Position numbers and translations under genes: made by a program. A DNA stretch of 64,000 nt. It comes from Ostrinia nubilalis (taxonomy: Eukaryota; Arthropoda; Insecta; Lepidoptera; Crambidae). Below are positions 47,433 to 60,351 of this stretch, one piece after another. Numbering within the stretch: the stretch's first letter is position 1; every line of letters begins with the position of its first letter. Below the pieces are notes generated by a model. The model saw only the letters and a list, made by a program, of their open reading frames with translations. It searched no databases and was not told the DNA's origin. The DNA lies in contig NC_087119.1 of the NCBI RefSeq assembly GCF_963855985.1, positions 4,442,001-4,506,000 on the forward strand, read 5' to 3'.

Positions 47433-47566
47433 ATATTGAATGATAACATAAAGTTAAATTATAAAAATAATTTAGTAATCTCATAATGTTTTCCATAATA
47501 CGATGCTAAGATGGCCGCAGCTGGTTCTTCCTTGTTCCGTGGTCTAAATTGACCATTTGTTTTCAG

Positions 47567-47735
47567 CCCCCCCTACCCCGAAGCTACCCGCCGCCCAATG
47601 CGTTGCTCTTCGACGATGACCCCGGGATCATGTCCGAGGTGGAGACCGCGTCGACAGGATTCCGGCGCGGCGGGAAGCAACGCTCCTCTCTCCCTGTAGT
47701 ACGCACACCGAGCAAGACCCTCGAAAGACCTTTGG
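47567..47735 (+). CDS. CG32809-like: Coding exon 5 of the AIP3-domain gene, conserved pre-AIP3 segment
   Basis: The acceptor is GTTTTCAG and the donor TTGG|GTAAG. The exon begins in phase 0 and encodes 56 residues plus one base: PPLPRSYPPPNALLFDDDPG, then an IMSEVETAS segment, a basic GFRRGGKQRSS stretch and RTPSKTLERPLG. The run of acidic residues followed by basic Ser-rich sequence directly before the AIP3 domain matches my recollection of the insect CG32809/AGAP005037 proteins. The exon is locally GC-rich compared with its introns, with synonymous G/C at many third positions, as expected of a constrained exon. A SINE lies about 130 bases upstream in the intron. Confidence 0.9.
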
Positions 47736-49379
47736 GTAAGTTTTTTTTATATTTGGAACACACACAGCTTTAGACATTTATAGTCGCACAGGGAAAACAT
47801 CCTAAATAATTTATTTTAGCTTTTTTCCACAACCCAGTATAACTTACCCTACGACCCTACCAGCTACAGGACATAATGAACCAAAGAAGAGAATATGTGT
47901 TTTAATTTTAGAAGATACTTACTAGTAATACTGTTTCGTCTATCATCAGTGCCATTTTTCATACTTGTATTGTGGATCACTCTTGAAATTAAGCAGTTCA
48001 CATAAAAATCCTAATTCTAGTGCTGAAACTCCAAGTACTAGCGTTGAATAGAGCTCTGTGATTGGTTCGTGTGTCACCGTGTGCGTCCACACGCACTGTG
48101 AGACCTCATAGTAATGTTTGTAAATACAGGCGTGACTCATTTGAAATAGTAGGATCCTTCAAAGTCAAAACCGTAACCGATTCAAAAGTTTCGGATAGTT
48201 TTGGATGTAGGCAGAGTCAAAAAATTTTATAAGTTTTTTTCTGACGTTGCCTGTTTTACCTTTATAGTGTCATCTAGTATCTTTTTTTTACTTTTTTTAT
48301 TCGATGTATAAGTGGGCGGCCAATGGACAAGATTCCATGTCAAGAGAGATATTTAAAAAAAAATTGACCAGCCGAGCTGTCACTTGTCGGAAAAGTCGCT
48401 CGTGTTTATTTAAAGTCGAGCGATTCTGGAACATCAAGTGGCAAAAATTTGCAAAAAGCATGAAATAAATAAATAAAATTAAAAATGGTTAATTAATAGG
48501 TTTGAAATACTATTTGTTAATTTTTAGAGTGTATTTTTTTGTTTCAGCGGTTTTTTTATATTCTTAATAAAAGTTTTTCCTAAAAAAATTAGATGTTGCA
48601 TGCATCAATAAAATATGTGCACAAAATATTGATAGAAGATTCCATGGAGACGGAAATCTGCTATGTGGTGCTAACAATCCACCTGTGCTTCCGAGCAATT
48701 CATACCGACAAAGGTCCTTACCAACTAGCAACGAGTGCAAATATTCCCTACGGTATTGGATTCCAGGATTCTAGGGTTTGTTTATTGACTTAAAGCCGGG
48801 TACGCTACAGGAAATATTCACTTTCCGATTCGTGGAAGGGTGGAAGGTCCCATATTTGCGAATTACTTGCACCAAAAGCTTGAGACAAAGTATTTAGCTT
48901 ACAGCTCAGTCCTTTTTCTACGCCTGATACTAGGTACAATGTATAAACATAATATGGCATAATATGAATAAATTAAAATCAGTAAAATCACAAGAAAATA
49001 TGCTTTGACAAAGGCCCATCTCTTGTATTTTACCTTTTTTATTTTATTAAGCTTTTTTATTTGTCGCCCTTGGATTGTTAATTCACCGTTTTATACTACA
49101 TCTAGCCATTTTCAAAAACAGCGCTGTTTTGTAATACGGCGAATCAACGATTAGCCAGATTGTCATTGTAATACGTTACCAGCTATAATGTAAAGGCTAG
49201 CTGTAATGTAAAATGGCGGATTATACAAATCCGTCATCTACATAAGATATCTTGTATATCTTGTAGGTAAAGAAGGGATACAATGGATTAAAATTAATCT
49301 GGAGATATTATTCTTTTCTACACGAAGTCCCGATTCTAATTTCCTAATTTTGTATGCGAATTGAATTATAAAATAATGT
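47736..49379. other. Intron 5, left part
   Basis: AT-rich; an open frame at 48593-48793 has unconvincing composition. No feature is supported. Confidence 0.4.
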
Positions 49380-49500
49380 CCGAAAATCCGGTGAAAAGCA
49401 CGGGAAGTATGTTCCTGGATGCGGGCAGCGCAGGAGGGGTCGTTGTGAAAATCCTGACCATTGTCCAATAGTGAATGTCATTTGGCTCAAATGAACGAAT
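49380..49500 (+). pseudogene. RTE LINE 3' tail fragment
   Basis: CCTGGATGCGGGCAGCGCAGGA is followed by a diverged end (GTCATTTGGCTCAAATGAACGA), matching the C-terminal WMRAAQDR region of RTE elements seen at 9175-9255. Confidence 0.55.
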
Positions 49501-49833
49501 ACGGACGTCAAAAAAATTGAAGCCGTTTCTAGAGCCGCGGTCATACCTAGTCGGAGTTGGTGTCAAAGAGGCCGGAGATTTTTTTTATTCACCGGTACGG
49601 CGTGCACAGGACAAAGGGAAAGCAAACATCGCGATTTTTTCACGTACACTGTAAACGAATTTATTTGAAAATATATCACTATTCATTATACATAGAGCCA
49701 GTCTCTCCTTTTTGGCACTGCTTTTGAACATTTTCACCTTTTTTCATAACATGGAACTGGTGTGCCTGTACTTACTTTTTTTGTTCAATATGGCTACGTG
49801 CTGTTTGCACATAGGTATAGCTAGTGTCAAGTT

Positions 49834-50530
49834 CAATAAAATTCAAGTATAATTAAGATTCGATTGATGCAATAATAATAATAACTCCTCTCATGAGTTG
49901 ACCGGTTCGAAGTAAACGTGTTGCTCATATGACCCCGAAGAAAAAAATCTAATGGGGTCATATCAGACGAACGTGGAGGCCAACTGACAGGACCTCCAAG
50001 ACCCACCCACTGTTCTGGAAATGTTTCATTTAAGTGTTGACGCACATCTCTAGTAAAATGAGCCGAAGCACCATCCATTTGAAGTCACATCCTACGCCGA
50101 TAGATGAGTGGTAGCTCAATTAAGGCTTCGGAGAACTCATTTCTCAAAAACTCCAAAAATCTTACAAGTACGGTACAAATAATTGATCGTCGATCAATGC
50201 AGCCAGAACGTTTATGGAAAACACGACGTGTTGAAAACTTCGAACTTGCAGGATGTTTGGCGAGTGGATTTTCCTCAGCCCACATCATGTAAATTGTGAA
50301 AATTCGTAATTCCTTTAAAGCTTCATCAGTCCACATGATTCTCCTGCCGGTAATCCGGATCTAAAACATTTTGTACTTTTCGAAAATGATATGGATGAAG
50401 ATTTATCCCTTGCTTAGCTATTCTACTGTGCACGTTGATGAATGGATGTCTTCTGACGTATTCCCGTACTGCGGCTTTACGTTGCCGTTTCAAAGTCCGT
50501 AGATAAAATGCATCTCCGCTATTTCACCAC
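49834..50530 (-). pseudogene. Decayed mariner-like (DUF4817-type) transposase
   Basis: Motifs appear in order on the minus strand with frameshifts: RKAAVREYVRRHPFINVHSR and LHPYHFRKVQNVLDPDY (N-terminal HTH region, about 50510-50360), MWTDEALKELRIF and MWAEENPLAKHP (50336 down), then MDGASAHFTRDVRQHLNETF and SWPPRSSDMTPLDFFLRGHM (50078 down). These include the D-GA-AHF and SPDLTPLDFFLWG catalytic regions of the family. At least two frameshifts and a lost C-terminus make it inactive. The terminal repeats were not found. Confidence 0.8.
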
Positions 50531-50699
50531 GCGGCACACAATAGTCGGCTTTGTATGGGAGTGCGAAAATAATTTTTTTCAGTGTTATCATGGTTTTTTT
50601 AAATTATAAAAAAAAAAATAGTGCAATGAATGTTTTAGTACTTAAAAGAAATGAATAAAAAATTAATGTTTTTTTTAGGTCCAAAACTTCTTGGTTTCA

Positions 50700-50850
50700 A
50701 ACTAAATATTTTTTACTGATTTTACTTCTTTTATTAATGAACGGATCAGACGAAGCCAGAAGCGTGGTCATAATATCCTCATATTGTACATTCGCGGGAG
50801 CATTTTCGGGAATGAGAGAGTCAATATTGCCGATAGTCCTTATTTCGAGC
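50700..50850 (-). other. Short unexplained coding-like patch
   Basis: One minus-strand frame reads IRTIGNIDSLIPENAPANVQ and then DIMTTLLASSDPFINKRSKI before a stop. The composition looks protein-like rather than random, but there is no start, no homolog I know and no splice support. Confidence 0.25.
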
Positions 50851-51957
50851 TTCTTCTATAAGCAAACCGATAGGTAATAACGCGGATTCAATTTATTTTA
50901 CTGCCGTAAATCAATATCTTAAATGTAAGTACTATGTTCGGCATATAATACCAATTTTATTATAAGCTCACATAGGTACAATTCAGCGTTTTCACCTCAG
51001 TATACTTATAAAGTTCTTCTTGAATTTTCTTTTACTCTGCTTCTTTTTGTAGTTTGACTGACAACTGATGACAAAATAGCTTTTATCAAAATACCCTCAT
51101 TTAAATCATTGATCAATAATGTCAATTTACATCCAATCACTGACCCTCATTAGATTAATGAATTGTATGTCAAGGGTAGTAGATATTTGCAGTTAATAAT
51201 TATGTATAAATTATTATAAATAGGCTGACTAAGGAACTATTTAAAAACGTATCTCCAGTAGGCTCGAGAAGGCAAAAAAGTTACGATCCAAGAAAAGCAA
51301 TAATTTGTAATATGAATGCGTGTCTTTTATACATACAGGTCAAGTAGGACATGAGACATGACGACAGCAGTTATTTGCAAAATGTAGTTTATGTAAATAT
51401 ACACAATTCTTCATAAAAGACAATTAAAAAGAAATATGTATTGTTAATATCATCAATATCCCAAGAAATATATTCGTAGACATCAGAGCGTAGAAAGTAC
51501 GCTTAACCTTCCAATTTTCGACATTTTTCCTTTAGCCGACTACGCACAATAGCGTAGCATAGTGAAAAACGTTAATAAATTGTTCAAAACAGAAACAACA
51601 AAACAATCATCGGAGTAACTGAGTAAAATAGACTAAAATCTTTCTCTGCATTTGAAAAATCTTATTTTATTATGGTAAGAATTACTACTATTTCTACTGA
51701 TTCTATCCTTTATTTCTAAATTACGATTTTTTTTCTGTTTGTTCTTCGTTTCATGCATTAATGCACTAGAATAGCTCAAATGACCTGGTTTTTCTTGTAC
51801 TTGATAATGACTGAAAAAGAAGTGAAAAAAGTCATGTTTTTTTCTACTTAATACATTCTTACTCTCTTAAAATGTATGAGACTTGCGTCTCTTTTTTACT
51901 TCTACCAATAGATAATCTTATTAGATATCGCATGATATAAAATATTTGCTTATTAGT

Positions 51958-52108
51958 GTTATGGCGTATCCACACATGCCGCCGGGTTTGGCGACGGCTT
52001 TCAGTCTGCCTTGCCAGTAAAAGATGCACGACCGCCGGGTTGGTCGCCGGCCGTGCCGCCCGGCATGTGTGTATCCACATATGCCGGGCGGAACGGCCAT
52101 ATAAGGAA
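51958..52108. repeat. GC-rich inverted-repeat core (GCCGGGCGG / CACACATGCCG words)
   Basis: CACACATGCCGCCGGG at the left and CCCGGCATGTGTG then CACATATGCCGGGCGG at the right, with GGTCGCCGGCC in between, form local inverted and direct repeats in otherwise AT-rich DNA. Probably the core of a MITE. Confidence 0.5.
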
Positions 52109-53814
52109 CTTGTTTTTGAAGGAAGAGGTGAATACTAAAAATTAAAAACTTAAATCCTTGTAATTTTGTGAGAAATGGGTCAAACCCCAAATTTGAAGTA
52201 TTTTCATCGATAAAATTGACGAATTTCCACTGTATCCAATATATTAAGACTACAACTACTACTACAACGTTTAAAATGGAGTAGTCGATTTAGTCAGTAA
52301 TACGTGTTTCATGTAGCTGCATGCGACATTCCAGAAAATTCATTTCAAAGTTACATGTATTTGAATTTAAAACAGTCTCACCATACTTAACATTTTGTTT
52401 AGCGAGTTGACTCGCATTCAAATATCACATTGCACATCCAGCCACATTTGAACTGCTGGCTCATATTCGTTAGTCGCAAAAAGTTTGCGCTATATTAAAA
52501 TAGTTAATAACGCACATGAACACTGTTTTTAAAAGTTTATCAAACAGATGCCAGGTGATAAAAAAGTAATAAAATAATATTTGTACATTATGTAATAACA
52601 GTAGTGACAGTTTCAGTCCCTGAATATTATTATCGTCTACTATATGCAAAGGATGACCGACGATTACAACTTTGTTGTTTGTCATCTAATTAGGTATATT
52701 ATCGAGATACTACCTAAATCACTCGACATAATATTATGGCATTACGGATGTATTTTTCAGTATTGTTTATTGACAGTGACATTGAAAGAATTTCTTCTTG
52801 GCCCATTTTTAGCGTACCTTATCACACAATAAGCATTCCGCATCGGAAAACACTTTAGAGAGGTGACATGTTCTTATTTGAAAAACAGCCTGGAATTAAT
52901 GAAAGCTTTTCCTGAGTTCATATTTTCCAAATAAGTAGAATAATATAACTTCGGCCTTCATATTTTTCTTACCGTATCGATGTTAAATGAAATATGCAAC
53001 AGACTTTGAACAGTGTGAAACAGTAAAAAGATCGATGAAGCCATTTCTAGGTTGCAACGTAGTATTAATTTGACTTTGAAAATATCGATTTTTTTTTCAA
53101 TTAACTTATAAGACGTAACCGTAGTCCAGATAGTGGTACTAATAGCCTCCCTTTAGTTACGCCTGTGCTCTTCACACAAACATTTACCTGTAGATATCGA
53201 GTTTGAGAATTTTGGATATGCGTAGGTACACTACGTAAAATAAACTTTTATTCCTCCAGCCAGCACTTAATTTTAATTACTAGTTACACTGATAACTTTT
53301 AACAAATCAAAAGGCATAGAAATTGTGTTTCGACAAAATGAATATTTTTAAGTTATTATTCAATATTCGTTTAAATTTTTCCGGAGCTTTGATTTTTAAA
53401 GTGTTCTTTTCATATAAAAATATTTTGCTAACACGAACAAGTCAGGTATTTGTAATAAAAAAATATTTTTTGAAATTCAATTAGTTTTCGATTTGTAGAA
53501 CTTAATAGTTGAAATCCGGAGTTTCATTTGGAACAGTCCTGCTCCTATTTTTTGATGATCATAAAAGGAAATAATGTATGCCTTTAAGAACGTGACGTAT
53601 GTACTGTGAACTTTTGCTATTTCGCTCCAAGGATTCTGACTGAATATGATTTCAAGTCGATTTCCTGTAGTGCGGTATGAAAATGGCCGTTTCATCTCCT
53701 ACGTCGCATTTATTTAAATTGGCTCTGCCTGAAGAGGAAAAGAATATGAATTTGAAAGTTTCTTTGTATGAATAAAAATCTTGAAACAGATTTAGACTTC
53801 AAGGATGATCACAG
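52109..53814. other. Intron 5 stretch, nothing recognised
   Basis: AT-rich without supported exons, RNAs or repeats. Confidence 0.45.
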
Positions 53815-53910
53815 CGGAAAATACCCGGATGCGGGCAGCGTAGGCCCGGTAGTTGTGGAAATCTTTGGGCGGGAGGCCTTTGTCCAGCAGATCATAAATG
53901 ACGTCCATCA
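53815..53910 (+). pseudogene. RTE LINE 3' tail fragment
   Basis: Reads RMRAA, stop, then LWKSLGGRPLSS, matching the MRAAQDR...W..LGEAFVQQ end of RTE elements; stops show decay. Confidence 0.6.
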
Positions 53911-54470
53911 TTTATGATTCTTACCTTATGGAGAAAATATGTATTTGTATATTCTTAGTCGTTGTCTTGATCATTAAAATGTTTTCTTGAGCAAGCAAAT
54001 GTTGGCTAGAAGTGAGTCCCAATATTTGTCAATAGTCAGACTATAGATTTTTGTTGGAAAACAGCACATTTTGCTACTACACTGTGATAGTGTATGCCTT
54101 GAGGTGCTGCCGTCCTTGCTTAAAACTGTTTGTTCGTTTGATGCAAAGGAACTGCAACATGCATATACATTTCCTCACTGACAGACTTTTTTTTATCTTA
54201 CCTTGTATTGTATTGCAAGGTAAGTTTGTTCTTTAGTGTTGACATAACAGTTGCACGCATAAAGAAAGTTGTTAGTTGTCCAATGATATTCAGATTAATC
54301 ACCTAGGTATTTTAATTGTCCAACTTCAATTAGAATTTGTGTTCAGTCACCTAAATAAATGACTCGTTACTATTTTCAAAATTGAAAACAAACTCTAAAA
54401 TAATATCACTGGGCTTAACGTCAATCACAGGGTATTAATTCAATACTTGGAACACTATTGTTTCATCTCT

Positions 54471-54608
54471 AGGAATTTTGTATTTTTCGAAGTTACCTCC
54501 GAACAAATACTTGCTTGAACAAATTCTAGTAACAAAATAATAATTATGTTTAAACTCTAGGAATTTTTATATTTTGCGAACTTACTTGAACAAATTCTAG
54601 TTACAAAT
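54471..54608. repeat. Local tandem duplication, about 85-95 bp unit
   Basis: CTCTAGGAATTTT.TATTTT.CGAA and TTGAACAAATTCTAGT.ACAAA occur twice in order (54471-54537 and 54556-54608). Confidence 0.6.
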
Positions 54609-54840
54609 ATAAAGTATTTAGCAATGAATATTATTAAGTTGATATTCGAGAAAACATTGCCGGTCTTAAACATTTCCTGCGACTGGCTTAAAATACTGAG
54701 TTTCATAGAACAGAGGTAAAAGTAAATTACTCATCAGTAGTTTCTATTAAACGGATGATCTTAAAGTGCATTATCCCCCATCATATCTAATGCGAAATAT
54801 TTGAACAGTGTCACATTTCATATAGGAATTTCTATTGCAG

Positions 54841-55039
54841 GTCTGGTGTTCCTGCAATACAGGAACGAGACAAAGCGTGCGCTGCTACCGAACGAGATCA
54901 CGTCCATAGATACAGTGAAAGCGCTCTTCGTTCGCAGTTTCCCCAAACAACTCACTATGCAGTACATGGATAGCCCTTTGGTCAAAATCTACATTCACGA
55001 CTCCTCCAAAGATATGTTCTACGAGTTGGAAGACGACCG
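54841..55039 (+). CDS. CG32809-like: Coding exon 6: start of the AIP3/Bud6-like domain
   Basis: The acceptor is TTCTATTGCAG and the donor GACCG|GTAAGT. The exon completes the Gly begun in exon 5 and encodes 65 further residues plus two bases. It contains LVFLQYRNETKRALLPNEIT, a TVKALFVRSFPKQLTM segment and IYIHDSSKDMFYELED. This is the diagnostic beginning of the AIP3 domain of SRCIN1/p140Cap, KIAA1217 and their insect orthologs, in which the FYELEDVRDI stretch continues into the next exon. That next exon is not visible before 64000, so the gene runs off the window after at least 8.9 kb of intron. Family members link the actin cytoskeleton to adhesion and synapses through a downstream coiled-coil region. 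The domain identity is firm; the function is taken from relatives. Confidence 0.93.
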
Positions 55040-56700
55040 GTAAGTAATTATTTGTTTATTTTCAAATATGTTAATTTATTGTGTTAAATGTAGCCTCAAG
55101 AAAAGTGTTGTTTTCATTCGTCGAAGCTTTAAGGGTCGGATAAGTTTAGAGCTTTCCGCCTACATGATTGATATTTTCTCGTAACTTCGACGAAAGATAA
55201 AGCGGACTCAACGAAGGCTTGAGGTAAAACGCTTAGTGTTAGAGAGAGGCTTATTAGTAAGAACAAATCTATAAAATTTCAGATTGCGTGTATAAACAGG
55301 AATTTGGAATACAATATTGTATTTCCTAACCTAAATCTCAATGCGACACGCCGAATCATAACTTTTATTGGACCTGGTTGTTTGTTTATTTACAAATCGA
55401 GATTCAGGTCATCCGGATGAAGGATTTTATTAGTTTGCCTCATTCTACAAACACATCATTTTCGAATTGATGGTAGGTTTTGAGCGCTTTTATTTACTAG
55501 CTTGTCCAATGTCATGCACATATAATAATATAACAATATTACTTGCCTCCTATTAAAAGTCGTCTATTCAATTATTTTTCCTTGCTTTGAGGAAAACTAA
55601 TAACATCATAATAGAGCACTTTGAGGAAATTGAATTGTCGACATTTGTCTTGCTATAAGAAAAGTAAATAAGTTTATTTTATATTTTCTTTGTTGTGAGT
55701 TTCAAATAAATTGATTTGAGACTTACAAAGGCGGCCACCAGCTCTAACACGAGTACATGGAAATTGTATTTGAACTTATCTGTCCTATTTTTGAGTGGTG
55801 TTGCATTTACATAGAACTGGATTTTGAAATCTTTGAAAAAATATTGAACAAGTATAGGTATGAATGTATTTATTGACGGAGTACATTTAATTCGACGTAT
55901 ACTCTCTACTTTTTGTCTTAGAGGTGAAAATAAACAAAGTTACTTAACATTTTTAATGATGTGGTCTTGGAGCTAGCAGTACGGATATGTGGTCCTCTAA
56001 TGGGTTCCCGTTATGCTTGGATCCGCCGTAACACTGTAGCGGGCAGGTTCATATTAATTTGGACGTGTCGGCTTTGTACTGAACCAAATACGTGGCGTAA
56101 CAAGCACGTTAGCGAAGATGTGAAATTCGGAACGGTTGTTGCTGTACATGTTGAATATTCTTGCGAATAACTATTTTAGACTAGACTTGGTCGTATACCT
56201 ACCCAATTTAGTGTGAAGTTCTATAAATAAGACACCTCAACACAGCAGTGTCAATCATTTACTGGCTAAGCGTACTTTTCACGATACATATAAACATAGT
56301 GAAATTTTTATGGCATTTTAAAATTTTTCATGAAAATGTGAATTGTGTGTTTTTATTCGTGAGCAACAATCAAAAAGTTTCTTTTGGGGCCATTGTTTCA
56401 GTTTTTTGTTCATTGTAACTGAAAGACTTCTTTTGAGAAGCAGTCACGTTTATGACTTTATTGTTTGACTTTTTGCATCAACAGATTTTTTTGGGATTCA
56501 GTTGAGTAAAAACAATTTTACTACAGCGAATTTTTGTACCAATATTATTGCTGCAACGTTTGTTTATGGTTTTTAGGTATAAGTGTCTGATATAAACGAA
56601 AAAGAAACTTATTCATCAACACTTTGTTATGAATGTGATCATTCAATAGCTGAGTATTAACGCAGCACGTGATAATTCTCAACTGACAAGGCTTTGCATA
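55040..56700. other. Intron 6, left part, nothing recognised
   Basis: AT-rich. A frame at 55961-56170 has no homology I can name. No next AIP3 exon is visible. Confidence 0.45.
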
Positions 56701-56880
56701 CAGGGTGGAAACGTTAAGTGATCTCACTCGATTATTTCTGAACTATACAAGATATCGAAAAACTGGTTACTGATCCTGAAAGTGCTTCATGAGTGAGATC
56801 AAACGGTATCAATAAATAGGTTACAGAATAAACTGGATCTATCCGTAAATTCCATGTTTCCAGATTTCAATGAGTATCGC
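56701..56880. mobile_element. Right-truncated copy of the 20306-22178 MITE
   Basis: It begins TA|CAGGGTGGAAACGTTAAGTG and follows the left end of the 20306 element through GATCTCACTCGATTATTTC and ACAAGATATCGAAAAACTG, but lacks the 1068-base insertion and the right end. Confidence 0.85.
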
Positions 56881-57379
56881 AATGTTGTTTTAGAGCAAGG
56901 GATCATGTACTAACGACAACTTGTCTCAGTAATATTGTAGCGAACGTCAAAGCAAATTTACAGGGAATGTTCGAGTTATGTTACCCTTTAATAGACCATC
57001 TCTGCGAACTAACAACAAACGCATACCTATTAATTGAGCATGTATGTCTGTGTCCTCAAAGGTATCGGTTCCTCTAAATGTTTCTCAGTCGGTGCAGCAG
57101 TTATCTATTGAATTAGTATATTCCAAGAGAGATCTAATATAGCATAATAGATCCCTATTACACTCGTATGATTATTGTGGCCAGATGATAAATGCTTTTT
57201 AGAATCATTTTTTTAGAATCGCTAGTCACGTAATCAGAACTAGTGTCAAAAACTTGTATCTTAGAGAACAATAGTGTCTGGACAAAACTGAAGAGGATTT
57301 AAGGCACTATTTAAATCAAAGATAAAAAAAATACTAGAGAAACCTGGACGGCTGAAATGCGCTATGCGATCAGAGAAAT

Positions 57380-57560
57380 GTTATTTTTCCTGTTAATATT
57401 GTTGTCGCGAGTGTGGGTTGTACCTGGATGCTGAGACAGCCTTGCCCTACTGCGTTCTTCAATGGAACATCTCGAGATAAAAAAAAAATATGTTTCCTGT
57501 TTAGTATTATTGTCGCGAGTGTGGATTGTATCTAGATCCAGAGACAGCAAGGCTGTCTGT
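57380..57560. repeat. Tandem duplication, about 105-bp unit
   Basis: TTGTCGCGAGTGTGG.TTGTA with a following AGACAGC occurs at about 57402 and 57507; the flanking TTTCCTGTT words also repeat. Confidence 0.65.
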
Positions 57561-59564
57561 GTTCAGTGAAACATCCGGTAGGAATAAAAATAAACTGTAT
57601 TCTTTCTTATCAATAACTTTTTACAGTTATATATAGTTATTCTTGCATCACACAGACTCAGAAAACCTTCATTCTTTTTAAACGACAAACTAAAAGAAGT
57701 TCCCCAACAGTTATTAAATATAATAGAAATGTGAAAGATCGTGTCTTTGTTTCTGCTTACTACCAGATTCCTGACTCAAGCCAAACTAGTTCGTTCCAAG
57801 ATAGAAAGATGATCATGAAAAATAAGTAAGAGCTAAAAAAGCCCACGACACGATGCACCACACCGTGAAAGCTTTCGCCGTAGCGCCGCACCGCTTGTGT
57901 GCTCGCCACAGATATTTCTATGCAATGACAACGCTTCGGCACCGCAACTTAACTCTGACTTACCTATTTTTTTAAGTTTACCTTATTTTAAATAATATGT
58001 AGTCATTGTCCAGCCATCTAGTAAAGTTTGTTCCTCGTTAATACGTATTTGGTCTCAATTTCGCGCGTGGCGTGGGTTTCAATTTGAATGACTGATGGCA
58101 GAAGGGGCTGAGCCGACCGCACCGCAACGCCGGCCCGCCCGATAAGCGGCCCTATTGTGCTGCACAGATTGATTTTCTGTTTGGTAATTAATAGAATAAC
58201 GTAACAAGACATTCAAAATCAGTTTAAAATCTTAGTCTAAGTCACCAAAGTTTAAATGTATTTCATGTTTTGAACCTAGATATTTCATATATTGTTATGT
58301 TCCCGGAATACTTTCTACTCCGTCGCTTTTGTGATTAATTTTAGATTTAGAGAGGAATACCAAAACAGCTTAAACCTCTACAAACCCATGTAGGTACAAT
58401 AAACACATCACCCCCCTTCTACGTCGCGCAGTCGGGTAAAAGTCACGTTGGACATCCACTCCTTTTTGATGCTGGTGATTCCAGTCGAAGGATTTTTTAT
58501 CTAATCGCTATACTCGTATTTGTAAGTGAAGCCTCAAAAAATAATCCATCGCACCTTAGAAGTATCAATAGAAGCAAAGCAAAATTAAAAAGTTACATTC
58601 TTTCGATAACAACGCTTTTTTGATAAAGAATAGTGCTATAATCCTATATTATTTTTCTTTAAAGCATTTTACAGGCTTCCAAATTACATTGTTTTCTGAA
58701 ACTAAAAAATCCTATTAAAACTCAACAATTACAAAGAAACCTTAGAAACACGTTTGTCTGCAAATAAATAATTATTTAAACACAGTACAGTTTTTGTTAA
58801 TATTTACCGCTAGCTTAAATATAAAATTTTATACGAGGTAGAAACATACAAAGTCTATTTGCTCTATCACTATGAAAACAAATGAGATCCATCGCAGGTA
58901 AGCTGAATGTAGCTCAGATACTTATTGCTTGTTTATTTACTTTTCGTTCTTATAACCATCCAATCCGTTACCAAAATTGAGCGTGTTCCAGGAAAATTTT
59001 AACTTGACCGAAATTACGTAGCTTAAACTTAAAAAAGGTATCGGTAAAATTAAAAATCAATCTCGGTACAGATCGGATTATAAATTGCCATCAACGTTTT
59101 AAAATATTTACTTGCTAACGATGTCGACTTAACAAAGTAGACCAGCCACTTACATCGGAGATCATCGACTTAATAATTTCTCCGAAGTTCGATACTGCTA
59201 CCGAACACTTTAATCAGCACACATTCTAAGTACCCACGGCAACTTAGCAGGGCTAAGGCATCTGTGAAACAAGGCTTAGTGTTGTACTAGATCCTAATGA
59301 AGATACTTAGTGACGATACTTAAATGCATTTGAATAAAGTTTACGGAGAAGAGAATCAGTTAAAATTGAATAATATCGATATGAAATACACCACCCTTAA
59401 AGAATTTCTTTCATATTATCTGAATCTGACAGATCTTTCATATCTGAATCTTTCGATCAAATGTACCGAAGGACACTTTTTATATGTGATTCAGCCACGA
59501 CTTAATCGCAAAAACCTTAATTACTGATGGTAAAAGTATCATGTCCACCATGGCGTTAGATCTT
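57561..59564. other. Intron 6 stretch with two GC-rich patches
   Basis: GC-rich blocks at 57840-57950 and 58060-58165 (GCCGGCCCGCCCG) stand out from AT-rich DNA, possibly MITE cores or regulatory islands. A 67-codon frame at 59324 is unassigned and AT-rich in composition. Confidence 0.4.
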
Positions 59565-60351
59565 ATCATTCCTCACGTAAATAAGTATACCGTTTTTTTA
59601 ATGGAACTTACGCTTAAGTTCTTAAAATTATAAATAGCTTTAGCGATTATCACAGTCAGTGCCTGAGGTATGGGATTGGCACGGGTGGGGGGTTTTGTAA
59701 CGTCAAAACTCATAAAAATCTCATAAAACTCATTTATTTCTGTAAGAGAAATATGGTTCCATATCTCTAGCGCATAACTGAGACCTGAGAGCGGCACGCA
59801 AGGGGTGACATTGACATATTGGTGAGCTAATAAATCTGAAGGAGATTTTAAGTCTTGTTGACGTTTGTGTAAAAGTGCTTTTTAAAGCCTATTTACAGAA
59901 ATAAATGAGTTTTATGAGATTTTTATGAGTTTTGACGTTACAAAACCCCACCCGTGCCAATCCCATACCTCAGGCACTGACTGTGATAATCGCTAAAGCT
60001 ACACTCGCGAGCAAAAGTATGGAATCACCTACATGAAGTTGTTTCCACGCGATCTTGTGTACTAACGAATTTGTTAGTAACAAAAAAAGTGGCACCATTT
60101 TAAAGGTTAAACTTTTAACTTTAAATTGATACCAAATTCATTTAAATCACACCAGTATTTAAAAAGATATCCCGGTTGATGTGAAGAAGTAATGAAAAAG
60201 ACATTTATCAACTGTTTGATACGTCGAGAGTTGCGGCCTATTTACCTCCTATAAAAGCACGTGTTTTCGGATTTTTGCTTTCACACGTTGATTCATACAC
60301 ATCTCCGCTTCTTTTGACACTTTACCTGGGATTCTACACCTACAGAAGCAG

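Noticed and set aside
55961..56170. 69-codon ORF in intron 6, considered as the next AIP3 exon
   Set aside because: The expected DIRDIKDRS-like continuation is missing, and the splice phase does not fit.
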